DNA of 45,602 bases from Brevundimonas sp. UBA7664 (GCF_002483305.1 NZ_DLHQ01000033.1:1-45602), one strand, 5' to 3'. Counted from the stretch's first letter, positions 15,609 to 23,553 are shown. Notes: generated by a model not told the origin, from the letters alone. A program made the numbers and translations.

Positions 15609-16094
15609 CTAGTTCTGCGGCGCGGTCGGCGTCACCACCGCCACCCCGCCCGAGGGCGCCGGGACCTGCACTTCCCGCTCGATCACCACCGGTGTCGCGG
15701 CGCGGGCTTCAGCCGCGCGGGCCTCGCTGGCGGCGCGGACGGCGTCGGCCTGGGAACGCGCGGCGTCGGCGCGGGCGATGTCGACGCTGGCCTGGGCCCC
15801 CGCGACCTGACCCTGGATCAGGGCGGAATCCGCCTGGGCCTGGGCGGCGGCGGCGTCCATCTGGGCTTCCAGCAGCGCCGCGTCCGTCTGCGGATCGGCG
15901 CCCCGCGCGAACAGGATCCACAGCACGGCGATCAGCACGACCCCGCCGAGGATGCCGGCGATCCACCAGCCGGTGTTGGACTCGCGCACGACGACGGTTT
16001 CCACCGTCTCGGTCACATGGGCCGGCGACACGACGGTCTCCGTGATGATCGTCTCGCGTCGCTCGGGATCGTGGTTCGGATCATAGTGGGTCAC
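15609..16094 (-). CDS. Small membrane protein with Ala/Gln-rich helical tail
   Basis: The 161-residue protein starts at a GTG: GGAGGA lies six bases before the GTG at 16094, whereas the upstream ATG at 16121 has no such site and lies deep in the preceding gene. Residues ~20-45 are rich in Thr/Val/Glu, followed by one membrane helix (WWIAGILGGVVLIAVLWILF). Then comes an alanine-rich helical stretch with regularly spaced Gln, Asp and Arg, probably a coiled coil, and a Pro/Val-rich end. Function unknown. Its start overlaps the end of the SUKH-type gene by 14 bp. Confidence 0.75.
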   Translation of the reverse strand: MTHYDPNHDPERRETIITETVVSPAHVTETVETVVVRESNTGWWIAGILGGVVLIAVLWILFARGADPQTDAALLEAQMDAAAAQAQADSALIQGQVAGAQASVDIARADAARSQADAVRAASEARAAEARAATPVVIEREVQVPAPSGGVAVVTPTAPQN

Positions 16095-16857
16095 GGGCAG
16101 TCCTCCATTTGACTGCCGCAACGACTGCGCTTCGCCGACGTTCCGCCGTTAACCCAGCAACGAAATTAGACGCCCCCGTTTCAGGCGACGGAAGAGGGTT
16201 CTTGAGGCTGCCCTTGTCTTGCGGCTTCCGCTCCCACCGCCGAGCCGCTTCCGGCAAGAACTCCGCGCCCTCGGCGTGCGGTTCGCCCGCATCTCCCGTC
16301 AGGGCGTTCATACGATCGAACTCGCCCAAAACCATCTCGCCGAATGTGCTCCAGACCGCAGCCACATCATCAAAGTCCGTGAGCGAGCAGAGGCGTATTT
16401 CCCCCGACTGATTCAGCACCAGCCTCCCCTGCCCAGACCACCCCGATATGACCCCGATGGCCCAGGCGGTGGCCGGCAGACCAGCCGGTCGTTCGACGAC
16501 GTTCCCGTAGTCCAGACTGACCGGCATGCCGATCCCGACGCCGCATTGGTCGAGCAAGGATCGAGACGAGCCGACCACATGGCTTCCGGTAAAGCTTAGA
16601 TGCCCGTCGAACAGACTCATTCCATTCGCCCAGCCAAGGAAGCGCCTGTACTCCGGCGGCATCGGCTTTGCGTACGCCGCTTCGGTCTCCACAAGCCGGT
16701 CTTCCGTGAGACCGGGATAGACCCAATGCAGATGGGCCAAGGGCGCGACAGCCGGTGTATGGCAGACTTGAAGGCCGCCGCTTTCGTGCGCGGCCCATCC
16801 CCGCGCTCGCCAGCGTTCAAGGCGGCTCATCAGGGCGTCAGCGCCCTCCCAGATCAC
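16081..16857 (-). CDS. SMI1/KNR4 (SUKH)-family protein, putative orphan immunity protein
   Basis: The 258-residue frame has the SUKH core in its first ~190 residues: MPPEYRRFLGWANGMSLFDG, then VVGSSRSLLDQ, a Trp-rich strand region and FDDVAAVWSTFGEMV. SUKH proteins often neutralise polymorphic toxins; no toxin gene is present here. Codon use is unlike its neighbours (many codons end in A or T), suggesting transfer. The GTG at 16857 overlaps the prmA stop as GTGA, which favours it; an ATG at 16830 is the alternative. The last ~45 residues look like read-through of former intergenic DNA up to the next gene. The family call is fairly sure; the immunity role is inference. Confidence 0.8.
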   Translation of the reverse strand: MIWEGADALMSRLERWRARGWAAHESGGLQVCHTPAVAPLAHLHWVYPGLTEDRLVETEAAYAKPMPPEYRRFLGWANGMSLFDGHLSFTGSHVVGSSRSLLDQCGVGIGMPVSLDYGNVVERPAGLPATAWAIGVISGWSGQGRLVLNQSGEIRLCSLTDFDDVAAVWSTFGEMVLGEFDRMNALTGDAGEPHAEGAEFLPEAARRWERKPQDKGSLKNPLPSPETGASNFVAGLTAERRRSAVVAAVKWRTARDPL

Positions 16858-17723
16858 CCCACCCGCCTCAGCACCAGCGCGCTCCAGGCATCCCGATGGA
16901 TGCGACGCTCGAGGATGAATCCGCGCGACAGATAGGCCGCCGACACCCGCCGCTCCTGCGTCCGCAGCAGGCCCGACAGGATCGCCACCCCGCCCAGGCT
17001 CAGCGCGTTCTTGATGTCCTGCGACAGGCTCACCAGCGGCGGGGCGAGGATGTTGGCGAAGACCAGGTCATAGGGTCCGTGCTGGCGCACCTTGCGGTCG
17101 TTCAGGCCGAAGGCGTGGACGAAGCGGGCGTCCGCCATGTTCAGCTTGGCGTTCTCGTTGGCGATCCGCACCGAGGGCTGGTCGATGTCGGTGCCGACCG
17201 CGACCTTCGATCCGGTCTTCGCCGCGGCGATGGCCAGCACGCCCGTGCCGCAGCCCACGTCCAGCACCCGCTCGAACCGCTCACGCTTGAGCAGTTCGTC
17301 GAAGGCGACCAGACAGCCGACCGTCGTGCCGTGGTGGCCGGTGCCGAAGGCGGCGCCGGCGTCGATCTTCAGATTGATCGTGTTGTTCGGAACGATGCCC
17401 TCGTCATGGGCGCCATAGACGAAGAATCGCCCCGCGCGCACCGGCGGCAGGCCGGACAGCGACATGGCCAGCCAGTCGGCGTCGGCCAGCTTCTCCACCT
17501 TCACGGTCAGGCCGTCATGCGCCTTCAGCCGCGCTTCGATCCCGCGCGCGTCGTCGGCGTCATTGGGAAAGGCGTCGATGCGCCAGATCCCCTTGTCCTC
17601 GTCTTCCTCGAGAATGGAATAGGTCGCGCCTTCCAGCAGCGGATCGGAATCCAGCGACAGGGCGGCGGCCTCGGCGACGGCGCGCGGGCCCCTCGCGATT
17701 ATTTGAACTGCGGACTCGGACAT
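16854..17723 (-). CDS. prmA: Ribosomal protein L11 methyltransferase
   Basis: PrmA uses SAM to trimethylate ribosomal protein L11. The 289-residue protein has an N-terminal substrate-recognition domain and a class I methyltransferase: DAGAAFGTGHHGTT (family signature), VLDVGCGTGVLAIAA (SAM motif I), VGTDIDQPSV (acidic residue for the ribose) and DLVFANILAPPL (the NILA/NPP-type motif). It starts at the ATG at 17723 with only a weak GAG upstream. It is the first gene of a leftward cluster with the SUKH-type gene (4-bp overlap) and the small membrane protein, and is divergent from the Lys/Ala-rich protein gene. Confidence 0.95.
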   Translation of the reverse strand: MSESAVQIIARGPRAVAEAAALSLDSDPLLEGATYSILEEDEDKGIWRIDAFPNDADDARGIEARLKAHDGLTVKVEKLADADWLAMSLSGLPPVRAGRFFVYGAHDEGIVPNNTINLKIDAGAAFGTGHHGTTVGCLVAFDELLKRERFERVLDVGCGTGVLAIAAAKTGSKVAVGTDIDQPSVRIANENAKLNMADARFVHAFGLNDRKVRQHGPYDLVFANILAPPLVSLSQDIKNALSLGGVAILSGLLRTQERRVSAAYLSRGFILERRIHRDAWSALVLRRVG

Positions 17724-17817
17724 TTCTCAAACACCGCTATCATGACGAATCGAGACGCACGCTGGTGCGCTCTCCTGCGCCAGCATCAACCAACTGAACC
17801 GAGGGGTCGGGGAATTC

Positions 17818-18300
17818 ATGGCTAAAGCACCATCCAAGCCTAAGGCGGCCGCCAAACCGAAGGCGGCGCCCGCCGCTTCCAAGCCGAAACCGGCGGCAAA
17901 GTCGAGCGCCGCGCCGAAAGCCGCCGCGAAACCGGCTGCGAAACCCGCCGCGCCGAAGGCCGCCGCCAAGCCCGCCGTGAAGGCCGCGCCGAAGCCCGCC
18001 GCGACGAAGCCAGCTGCGAAGCCGGTCGCCAAGGCCGCTCCGAAGGCCGCCGCCAAGCCCGCGGTCAAGGCGGCTCCGAAGCCTGCCGCCAAGCCGAAGC
18101 CGGCCGCCAAGGCCGCGCCGAAAGCCGCTGCGAAGCCGGCCGCCAAACCGGCGGCCGCCGCGCCCAAGCCCGTCGCTGCGGCGCCCGCGCCCGCTCCGAA
18201 ACCGGCCGCCGCTGCTCCGGCCCCAGCGCCCGCGGCGAGACCCGTCGAGAAGAAGGGCTTCCTGACCGGCCTGCTCGACACCATCTTCGGCAAGAACTGA
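17818..18300 (+). CDS. Lys/Ala/Pro-rich basic repeat protein (histone H1-like composition)
   Basis: The 160-residue protein consists mostly of AAKP, AKPA and KAAPK repeats (residues 5-143), giving a strongly positive, extended chain like the tails of bacterial H1-like or HU-tail proteins. The last 17 residues (VEKKGFLTGLLDTIFGKN region) differ completely and could form a short amphipathic helix. Nucleic-acid or polyphosphate binding is plausible from charge alone; function is not known. GAGGGG lies upstream of the ATG and a strong terminator follows, so it is probably a single-gene unit. The 188-residue frame on the other strand is an artefact of the GC-rich repeat. Confidence 0.85.
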   Translation: MAKAPSKPKAAAKPKAAPAASKPKPAAKSSAAPKAAAKPAAKPAAPKAAAKPAVKAAPKPAATKPAAKPVAKAAPKAAAKPAVKAAPKPAAKPKPAAKAAPKAAAKPAAKPAAAAPKPVAAAPAPAPKPAAAAPAPAPAARPVEKKGFLTGLLDTIFGKN

Positions 18301-18320
18301 CCATCAGGTCTGAAACGACG

Positions 18321-18353
18321 AAGCGCCGGTGGATCGCTCCACCGGCGCTTTTT
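18321..18353 (+). terminator. Rho-independent terminator after the basic repeat protein
   Basis: A perfect 12-bp stem (18322-18333 with 18338-18349) closes on TCGC and runs into five Ts. It lies 21 bases after the stop codon and 24 bases before the convergent DUF3126 stop. In the other direction the tail is not T-rich. Confidence 0.9.
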
Positions 18354-18376
18354 CGTGCGCGGTGTCGGCCGGGCGA

Positions 18377-18589
18377 TCAGTCCTGAGGCAGGTCTTCCGC
18401 CAGGATGGCCATCTCGAACATGAAGCTGCCGGCCTCGTCCTCGTCCTCGAAGACGACGCCGATGAACTCGTCACCGACATAGACTTCGCAGGAGTCATTG
18501 GGTTTGCCGCGCGGCTTCAGGATGATGCCGCCGGTGTTGAAAGTGCGCTTCAGGTGCGTCTCGACGCGCTTCATGTCAGCGGTGTTCAT
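18377..18589 (-). CDS. DUF3126 family protein
   Basis: The 70-residue cytoplasmic protein is of a type common in Alphaproteobacteria: MKRVETHLKRTFN, then LKPRGKPNDSCEVYVGDEFIG and VFEDEDEAGSFMFEMAILAEDL. Function unknown. It is preceded on the same strand by cysE with a 62-bp gap, an arrangement I believe is common in this group. A longer open frame reading upstream to 19540 in the same register only runs antisense-like through cysE; the ATG at 18589 is the real start because family similarity covers all 70 residues. Confidence 0.85.
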   Translation of the reverse strand: MNTADMKRVETHLKRTFNTGGIILKPRGKPNDSCEVYVGDEFIGVVFEDEDEAGSFMFEMAILAEDLPQD

Positions 18590-18651
18590 GCTCGGCCTCA
18601 GGTCTGTCGTGAAGGCGCGGACCCTAGAGAAAGCGGTCCGCGAGGGGAAGG

Positions 18652-19473
18652 TCAGATCACGAAGTCGTAGACGACATCGGCCAGGGTATGATCCATCGTT
18701 CGAGCCGGCGCCGCCCCGGTCGGGCAGTTGACCAGCCGCGCGGGCACCCCTGCGACGGTGCAGCCCGCCGGCACCGGCTTCAGCACCACCGACCCCGAGG
18801 CCACCTTGGCGTAGTCGCCGACGGTGATGTTGCCCAGCACCTTGGCCCCGGCGCCCAGCAGGACGCCCTTGCCGATCTTGGGATGGCGGTCGCCGCGCTC
18901 TGCGCCGGTCCCGCCAAGGGTGACCGCGTGCAGCATCGACACCTCGTCGCCGACCACCGCCGTCTCGCCGATGACGATGCCGGTGCCGTGGTCGAGGAAC
19001 AGGCCCGAGCCGAGTTGCGCCGCCGGATGGATGTCGACCTGGAACAACTCCGACATCCGGCTCTGGAAATGGAAGGCCAGGGCCTCGCGGCCCTGGGTCC
19101 ACAGCCAGTGCGACACGCGGTGCGCCTGCAGGGCCTGGAAGCCCTTGAAATAGAGGAAGGGCTGCAACAGCGACTTGATCGCCGGATCGCGCTCGGCCAC
19201 CGCCCGAAGGTCGGCCTCGGCGGCCGTGACGATGGCCGGATCGGCCTCGAACGCCTCGAGGCAGACCTCCCGCACCGTCATCGGCCCCAGTTCGGCGTCG
19301 CCCAGCTTGCGCGCGATCTGGAAGCTGAGCGCGGAGGCCAGATCGCTGTGCGACAGGATCACCGCATTCAGCTGCGAGGCCAGATGCGGTTCGACCCGCA
19401 CCGTCTCCTCCGCCGCCGCGCGCAGCTGCGGCCAGGTCCCGGTCCGGTCGGCGACGACTTCGAGCTTGGGCAT
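18652..19473 (-). CDS. cysE: Serine O-acetyltransferase
   Basis: CysE makes O-acetylserine from serine and acetyl-CoA, the first step of cysteine synthesis. The 273-residue protein has the helical N-terminal SATase domain (WPQLRAAAEETVRVEPHLASQ; LYFKGFQALQAHRVSHWLW) and a left-handed beta-helix of hexapeptide repeats. The active-site Asp/His lie in FLDHGTGIVIGE, with HAVTLGGTG in the acetyl-CoA region. The C-terminus extends beyond the helix and ends in Ile, which in this family can insert into the CysK active site. The start at 19473 has GGAG 8 bases upstream; the ATG at 19497, overlapping the Nudix stop, is the alternative. Confidence 0.95.
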   Translation of the reverse strand: MPKLEVVADRTGTWPQLRAAAEETVRVEPHLASQLNAVILSHSDLASALSFQIARKLGDAELGPMTVREVCLEAFEADPAIVTAAEADLRAVAERDPAIKSLLQPFLYFKGFQALQAHRVSHWLWTQGREALAFHFQSRMSELFQVDIHPAAQLGSGLFLDHGTGIVIGETAVVGDEVSMLHAVTLGGTGAERGDRHPKIGKGVLLGAGAKVLGNITVGDYAKVASGSVVLKPVPAGCTVAGVPARLVNCPTGAAPARTMDHTLADVVYDFVI

Positions 19474-19493
19474 CAAGGACTCCTTCGCGCCCA

Positions 19494-20144
19494 TCATACG
19501 CCCGCCAGCATGGCCTTCGCCAGTTCGGGCGGCAGTTCACCTTCCCGCGCCATATGGTAGGCCCGCAGCGCGGTCGCCAGGGTGAAGATGTCCCGGATCG
19601 CTCCGGTCCCGATCTCGCGCAACAGGTCGCGGAACGGCACTCGGACCACCCGGATGATCTCGGTCGGATCCGGCGCGATCGGCACGGGCGTCAGGCCCCA
19701 GGCGATCCAGGCCATGGCCCGCTCGTCAGTGACCGAATTGCTCATCTCGGCCTTGTAGGCTGGGACCCAGTGTGCCGCCGCCAGCCCGGCCTCCTCCATC
19801 AGTTCGCGCCGCGCCCCCTCGATCGGATCCTCGTCGAACGGCGCCCCGCCCTCGGGCATCTCCCACGACCAGTTCATCAGGGCGAAGCGCTGCTGACCCA
19901 CCAGCGTCACCGTCCCGTCCTCATGCACCGGCAGCACCCCGACCGACAGGTTTCGCGGCCGCATCACGACATAGTCAGCCTTCAGCCCCGTCGGCGCGGT
20001 CGCGTCGTGACGGGTCAGCCGCAGCCACGGATTCTCGAACGTCGTGGTCGAGCCCGCGTCCCGCCACGGCGGCGGCCGGTCGCGGCCGTCGTCCCAGGCG
20101 GGCAGCGGACGGTCGTTGTCGAAATCGGCGTGGGAGTCGGTCAT
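19494..20144 (-). CDS. Nudix hydrolase (ADP-ribose pyrophosphatase-like)
   Basis: The 216-residue product has a complete Nudix box at 99-121 (G, E105, REL at 113-115, EE at 117-118, G120), which binds the catalytic divalent metal. A WSWEMPEGG stretch just before it and EMSNSVTDERAMAWIAWGL after it are typical of ADP-sugar pyrophosphatases. The exact nucleotide substrate is not determined. The stop overlaps an upstream in-frame ATG of cysE (ATGA), so the two are probably one transcript. It is divergent from the nitroreductase gene. Confidence 0.92.
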   Translation of the reverse strand: MTDSHADFDNDRPLPAWDDGRDRPPPWRDAGSTTTFENPWLRLTRHDATAPTGLKADYVVMRPRNLSVGVLPVHEDGTVTLVGQQRFALMNWSWEMPEGGAPFDEDPIEGARRELMEEAGLAAAHWVPAYKAEMSNSVTDERAMAWIAWGLTPVPIAPDPTEIIRVVRVPFRDLLREIGTGAIRDIFTLATALRAYHMAREGELPPELAKAMLAGV

Positions 20145-20227
20145 GGCCTGCGTATGGCTTCGGACCGTCCGTCCCGCAACGGCGCTTGCCGTTTGACGCC
20201 GCCGGCCGCCGACGCCATGTGATCCGC

Positions 20228-20845
20228 ATGACCCGCCCCGCCCTGCCGCGTTTCGCCCTCGGCGACCCCATGCCCGCCCCGACGCCCTCGGACGAGATGC
20301 GCCTGCGGCTGGCGACGCGCCGTTCCGCCCCGGCGCAGGCCCTGACCGACCCCGGCCCGTCCGCCGCCGAGATCGAGGACATCCTCGCGCTGGGCGCCCG
20401 CAGCCCGGACCATGGCAAGCTCTTTCCCTGGCGCTTCGTCGTGCTGGGCCGTCAGTCCCGCGCCGCCCTCGCCGAGGCTCTGACCCCCCTCGCCGCCTGG
20501 CAGCCCCAGCCCGACAAGGCCCGCGCCGTCCTCGCCAAGCTGACGGCCGCCCCGGTCACCATCCTGGTCATCTCGGCCCCGGTCCCCAACCAGAAGGTGC
20601 CGGAATGGGAGCAGCACCTGTCCGCCGGCGCCGTCTGCATGAACCTCGAACACGCCGCCAACGCCCTCGGATACGCCGCCAGCTGGATCACCGACTGGTA
20701 CAGCTATGATCCCCAGGCGCTGGATGTGCTGGACGTCGGCGGCGGCGAACAGGTCGCGGGCTTCATCCATATCGGATCGCTGGCCGAGGTCTCGCTCGAG
20801 CGCCCCCGGCCCGATCTGGCCGGCAAGGTGACCCACCGGCCCTGA
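20228..20845 (+). CDS. Nitroreductase family protein (FMN oxidoreductase)
   Basis: The 205-residue protein matches the short YdjA/TdsD-like nitroreductases: RLATRRSAP for FMN phosphate, GARSPDHGKLFPWRFVVL, EWEQHLSAGAVCMNLEHAANALGYAASWIT, and GFIHIGS near the end. Such enzymes use NAD(P)H and FMN, usually as dimers; the physiological substrate is unknown. The ATG at 20228 is chosen; a GTG nine bases upstream is also in frame. A much longer open frame extending upstream overlaps the Nudix gene in antisense and is not real. Confidence 0.9.
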   Translation: MTRPALPRFALGDPMPAPTPSDEMRLRLATRRSAPAQALTDPGPSAAEIEDILALGARSPDHGKLFPWRFVVLGRQSRAALAEALTPLAAWQPQPDKARAVLAKLTAAPVTILVISAPVPNQKVPEWEQHLSAGAVCMNLEHAANALGYAASWITDWYSYDPQALDVLDVGGGEQVAGFIHIGSLAEVSLERPRPDLAGKVTHRP

Positions 20846-20848
20846 GGT

Positions 20849-20959
20849 TCAGCCGAGGACGGCGGCCATCAGCAGGACCGTGCTCACCCCGAGCATCAGC
20901 GTCGTCGCGACCAGGGCCGTGATCAGCAGGCATTCGATGACGTCAGGGCCCCGGCTCAT
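20849..20959 (-). CDS. Small 36-residue membrane protein, hypothetical
   Basis: This short frame begins MSRGPDVIECLLITALVA and continues as one hydrophobic helix to MAAVLG. The ATG at 20959 follows the purine-rich GAGGGAGAGCGAG, a good ribosome binding site. It lies 36 bp after hutI on the same strand and ends 3 bp before the convergent nitroreductase stop, filling the gap exactly. I do not recognise it. Ribosome-binding and hydrophobicity evidence support it, but no homology can be checked here. Confidence 0.5.
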   Translation of the reverse strand: MSRGPDVIECLLITALVATTLMLGVSTVLLMAAVLG

Positions 20960-20995
20960 CTCGCTCTCCCTCGTCGAGGGTAGAGGGATTCGCCC

Positions 20996-22222
20996 TTATC
21001 GCGGCGACCCGGTCGCCCGCCCCGCGATCCAGGTCCGGGCCAGCAGCGGCTTGCCCAGCCAGTAGGCCAGTTCGGCCGGCCGCTCGATGTCCCACGCCGC
21101 CAGATCCGCCGCCTTGCCGGCCTCCAGCGTGCCGATCTCGCCGCCCAGACCCAGCGCCTTCGCCGCCCGTCGCGTCGCCCCCGCCAGTGCCTCCTCCGGC
21201 GTCAGCCGGAACTGCACGCAGGCCAGGCTGATCGCCGCCGTCATCGAGGCCACCGGCGACGTCCCCGGATTGCAGTCCGTCGCCACCGCCATGGCCACGC
21301 CGTGCCGCCGGAACAGATCGATCGGCGGCGGCGTCGTCTCGCGCAGCATCAGATACGCCCCGGGCAGCAGCACCGCGACCACCCCGGCCTCCGCCATGGC
21401 CCGCACCCCGGCCTCGGACGTGTGTTCGACATGATCCGCCGACAGCGCCCCGTATCGTCCCGCCAGCGCCGCCCCGCCGCCGTCCGACAACTGGTCCGCG
21501 TGCAGCTTGACCGGCAGGCCCAGCGCCCGCGCCCTGTCGAACAGCCGCCCGACCTCTTCCGTCGAGAAGGCGATCGGCTCGCAATAGGCGTCGACCGCGT
21601 CGACCAGACCGTCGGCGTGGGCCGCCGGCAGGATCCCGTCCACCGCCAGATCGACATAGCCGCCGCGATCCGCCTTCCACTCCGGCGGCACGGCGTGCAG
21701 GCCCAGATAGCTGGTGCGCACCCGCACCCCCGCCTCGCGCCCGATCCGGCGGGCGACGCGCAGCATCTTCAGCTCGGTCTCGCGGTCCAGCCCGTAGCCG
21801 GACTTGATCTCGACCGTGGTCACCCCCGTCGCCGTCAGCCCCGCCAGCCGCCCGAGCGCGCTGGCATACAGCGCGTCCTCCGTCGCCGCCCGCGTCGCCG
21901 CCATCGTCGAGACGATGCCGCCTCCGGCCCGCGCGATCTCCTCATAGGTCGCGCCGTTCAGCCGCTGTTCGAACTCCCCCGACCGGTCGCCGCCGAACAC
22001 CAGATGGGTATGGCAGTCGATCAGCCCCGGCGTCACCCAGCGCCCGTCCAGCCGCTCGGTCTCGACCGCCTCATGCGCCGGCAGGTCCGCCCGCGCCCCG
22101 ACCCAGGCGATCCGCCCGTCCTCAATGAGGATCGCCCCGTCCTCGATCGCGCCATAGGGCTCGCCGCCCTCGACCATGGTCGCCAGCCGGCAGTCGGTGA
22201 TCAGCCTGTCCGCCCGGATCAT
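20996..22222 (-). CDS. hutI: Imidazolonepropionase
   Basis: HutI opens imidazolone-5-propionate to N-formimino-L-glutamate, the third step of histidine breakdown. The 408-residue amidohydrolase has DCHTHLVFGG (metal His71 and His73), VEIKSGYGLD, LGLHAVPPEW, LHADQLSDGGGAALA and VATDCNPGTSP, all typical of HutI. The ATG at 22222 overlaps the hutG stop (ATGA), which fixes the start; the frame continues upstream inside hutG but without similarity. It belongs to the leftward pair hutG-hutI. Confidence 0.97.
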   Translation of the reverse strand: MIRADRLITDCRLATMVEGGEPYGAIEDGAILIEDGRIAWVGARADLPAHEAVETERLDGRWVTPGLIDCHTHLVFGGDRSGEFEQRLNGATYEEIARAGGGIVSTMAATRAATEDALYASALGRLAGLTATGVTTVEIKSGYGLDRETELKMLRVARRIGREAGVRVRTSYLGLHAVPPEWKADRGGYVDLAVDGILPAAHADGLVDAVDAYCEPIAFSTEEVGRLFDRARALGLPVKLHADQLSDGGGAALAGRYGALSADHVEHTSEAGVRAMAEAGVVAVLLPGAYLMLRETTPPPIDLFRRHGVAMAVATDCNPGTSPVASMTAAISLACVQFRLTPEEALAGATRRAAKALGLGGEIGTLEAGKAADLAAWDIERPAELAYWLGKPLLARTWIAGRATGSPR

Positions 22223-23106
22223 CGCGACGCGAATCCCGCCAGCAGCTCGCAGAACCACCGCCCCGCCGTCAGCGAGCCGAGGTCGCCGATCTCCAGCGAC
22301 GGATCGTATTCCGTCAGGTCCACCGCCTTCACCTTCGGATGCGCCCCGATCACCCGCGTCGCGTCGAAGAAGTCCTGCACCGAAACCCCGCCCGGCCGCG
22401 CGCCCGGCGACGCCGGCCACTGGCCGCGGTCGATCACATCGATGTCGAAATCGACGTAGATGACCTCGCAGAGCCGCGACAGCCGCTCCAGCTCCTGCGC
22501 GACCACCACCGCCAGGCCCGGTTCGCGGCAGGCCCGTGCGGTCCGCACCGAGATCCCCGCCGCCTTCGCCTTGTCATGCGCGCGCCGGGTGTTGGCGAAG
22601 GGCGCCAGCCCCACCTGGCTGATCCGCTCGCCGGACAGCCCGTCCTCGAGCAGCGCCTGCACCGGATTGCCGTTGGTCAGGCCCTGGTCGGTGTCCCTGA
22701 GGTCGAAATGGGCGTCGAGCGTCAGCAGGCCGGTCCGCTCCAGCCCCGTCCCGTGCACCCCCGGCCGGGTGATGGCGTTGTTGCCCCCGACCAGCACCGT
22801 CAGCGCCCGCCCCCCCTGCGCCGCCACGGCCTCGCGCACCGGATCGAACGCCCTGTCCGGCGTGACCGCCTTCAGCGCCAGATCGCCGGCGTCGTGAACC
22901 CGCAGGTCCAGCGTCTCGCCCGTCTCCACGTCATAGGTCGAGAACCGAGGCAGCACGGCCCGGAACGCCTTCGGCCCCAGGTCGCACCGCCCCGGCGTCA
23001 ACGACCGCTCGTTCAGCCCGGCGCCGATCAGGGCGACGTCCGCGTCAGGGTGGTTTCCGATCAGGTCGGCGACGCTGCGCCAGCCCAGCGCGTCTGAGTC
23101 TGTCAT
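22219..23106 (-). CDS. hutG: Formimidoylglutamase-like ureohydrolase (arginase family)
   Basis: In this context the enzyme should hydrolyse N-formimino-L-glutamate to glutamate and formamide. The 295-residue protein has the arginase-fold metal motifs DAHFDLRD (131-138) and VDFDIDVIDRG. In place of the first motif GGDHS/GGGH it has VGGNNAITRPG (107-116), so the usual metal-binding His is Asn here. The family call rests on the fold motifs and on overlap with hutI; the altered site means the exact reaction is less certain. A hairpin at 23122-23143 lies just upstream of the start. Confidence 0.87.
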   Translation of the reverse strand: MTDSDALGWRSVADLIGNHPDADVALIGAGLNERSLTPGRCDLGPKAFRAVLPRFSTYDVETGETLDLRVHDAGDLALKAVTPDRAFDPVREAVAAQGGRALTVLVGGNNAITRPGVHGTGLERTGLLTLDAHFDLRDTDQGLTNGNPVQALLEDGLSGERISQVGLAPFANTRRAHDKAKAAGISVRTARACREPGLAVVVAQELERLSRLCEVIYVDFDIDVIDRGQWPASPGARPGGVSVQDFFDATRVIGAHPKVKAVDLTEYDPSLEIGDLGSLTAGRWFCELLAGFASR

Positions 23107-23121
23107 CCGCCCACATAACCC

Positions 23122-23143
23122 CCTTCTCCCCCGCGCGAGAAGG
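23122..23143. repeat. Intergenic hairpin between the VOC gene and hutG
   Basis: A 7-bp perfect stem, ccttctc (23122-23128) with gagaagg (23137-23143), has a GC-rich loop. It sits in the 57-bp gap upstream of hutG on the same strand as the VOC and sigma genes. It may reduce read-through into hutG, but there is no T tract. Confidence 0.45.
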
Positions 23144-23163
23144 ACCTGGCTGAGCGGACGACG

Positions 23164-23553
23164 TCACCCACGGGAGCGGGGCTTGTCCTCGGTCTGATAC
23201 ATCGACAGCACATGGCCGTCGGGGTCGGCGAACTCGGCGGACCAGCCGCCGGGCGCCTCGCTGACCGGCGTCACGATGGTCGCGCCCTTCCCGGCCAGGG
23301 CGGTGACGATGTCGTCGATGCCGCCGTCCGCGATGTCGAAGACGACGATCGGCGTGTTGCCGGGCCGCGAGTCCTGTTTGAAGAAAATCAGTTCGACGCC
23401 GCCCGCCGTATTGGCCATGAGCCAGTCGTTGCCCGCGCCGTCGTCGCCCATGTTGACGACCTCCAGCCCGAGCACGTCACGATAGAAGGCCTCCGTTCGG
23501 ACCGGGTCCTTCACATAGTAGCAGATGGTGCCGATCCGCGTTTTCCCGAACAT
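23164..23553 (-). CDS. VOC-family (glyoxalase/bleomycin resistance-like) protein
   Basis: The 129-residue protein is one complete VOC module: IGTICYYVKDPVRTEAFYRDVLGLEVV, GGVELIFFKQD, PIVVFDIADGGIDDIVTALAGKG, and the closing FADPDGHVLSMYQ. The position usually held by a metal-binding His in the first strand is Tyr, so it may be a binding protein rather than an enzyme. AAGGAG precedes the ATG at 23553. It starts 13 bp after the sigma factor gene on the same strand, so the pair is probably co-transcribed and functionally linked. Confidence 0.9.
   Translation of the reverse strand: MFGKTRIGTICYYVKDPVRTEAFYRDVLGLEVVNMGDDGAGNDWLMANTAGGVELIFFKQDSRPGNTPIVVFDIADGGIDDIVTALAGKGATIVTPVSEAPGGWSAEFADPDGHVLSMYQTEDKPRSRG

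Noticed and set aside
16081..16857. A complete toxin-immunity locus around the SUKH-type gene
   Set aside because: No toxin, secretion-marker domain or other immunity gene is adjacent; the neighbours are prmA and a small membrane protein.
17727..18293. 188-codon Gly/Ala/Phe-rich minus-strand frame
   Set aside because: Complement of the AAKP repeat; the plus-strand gene has a ribosome binding site and a terminator.
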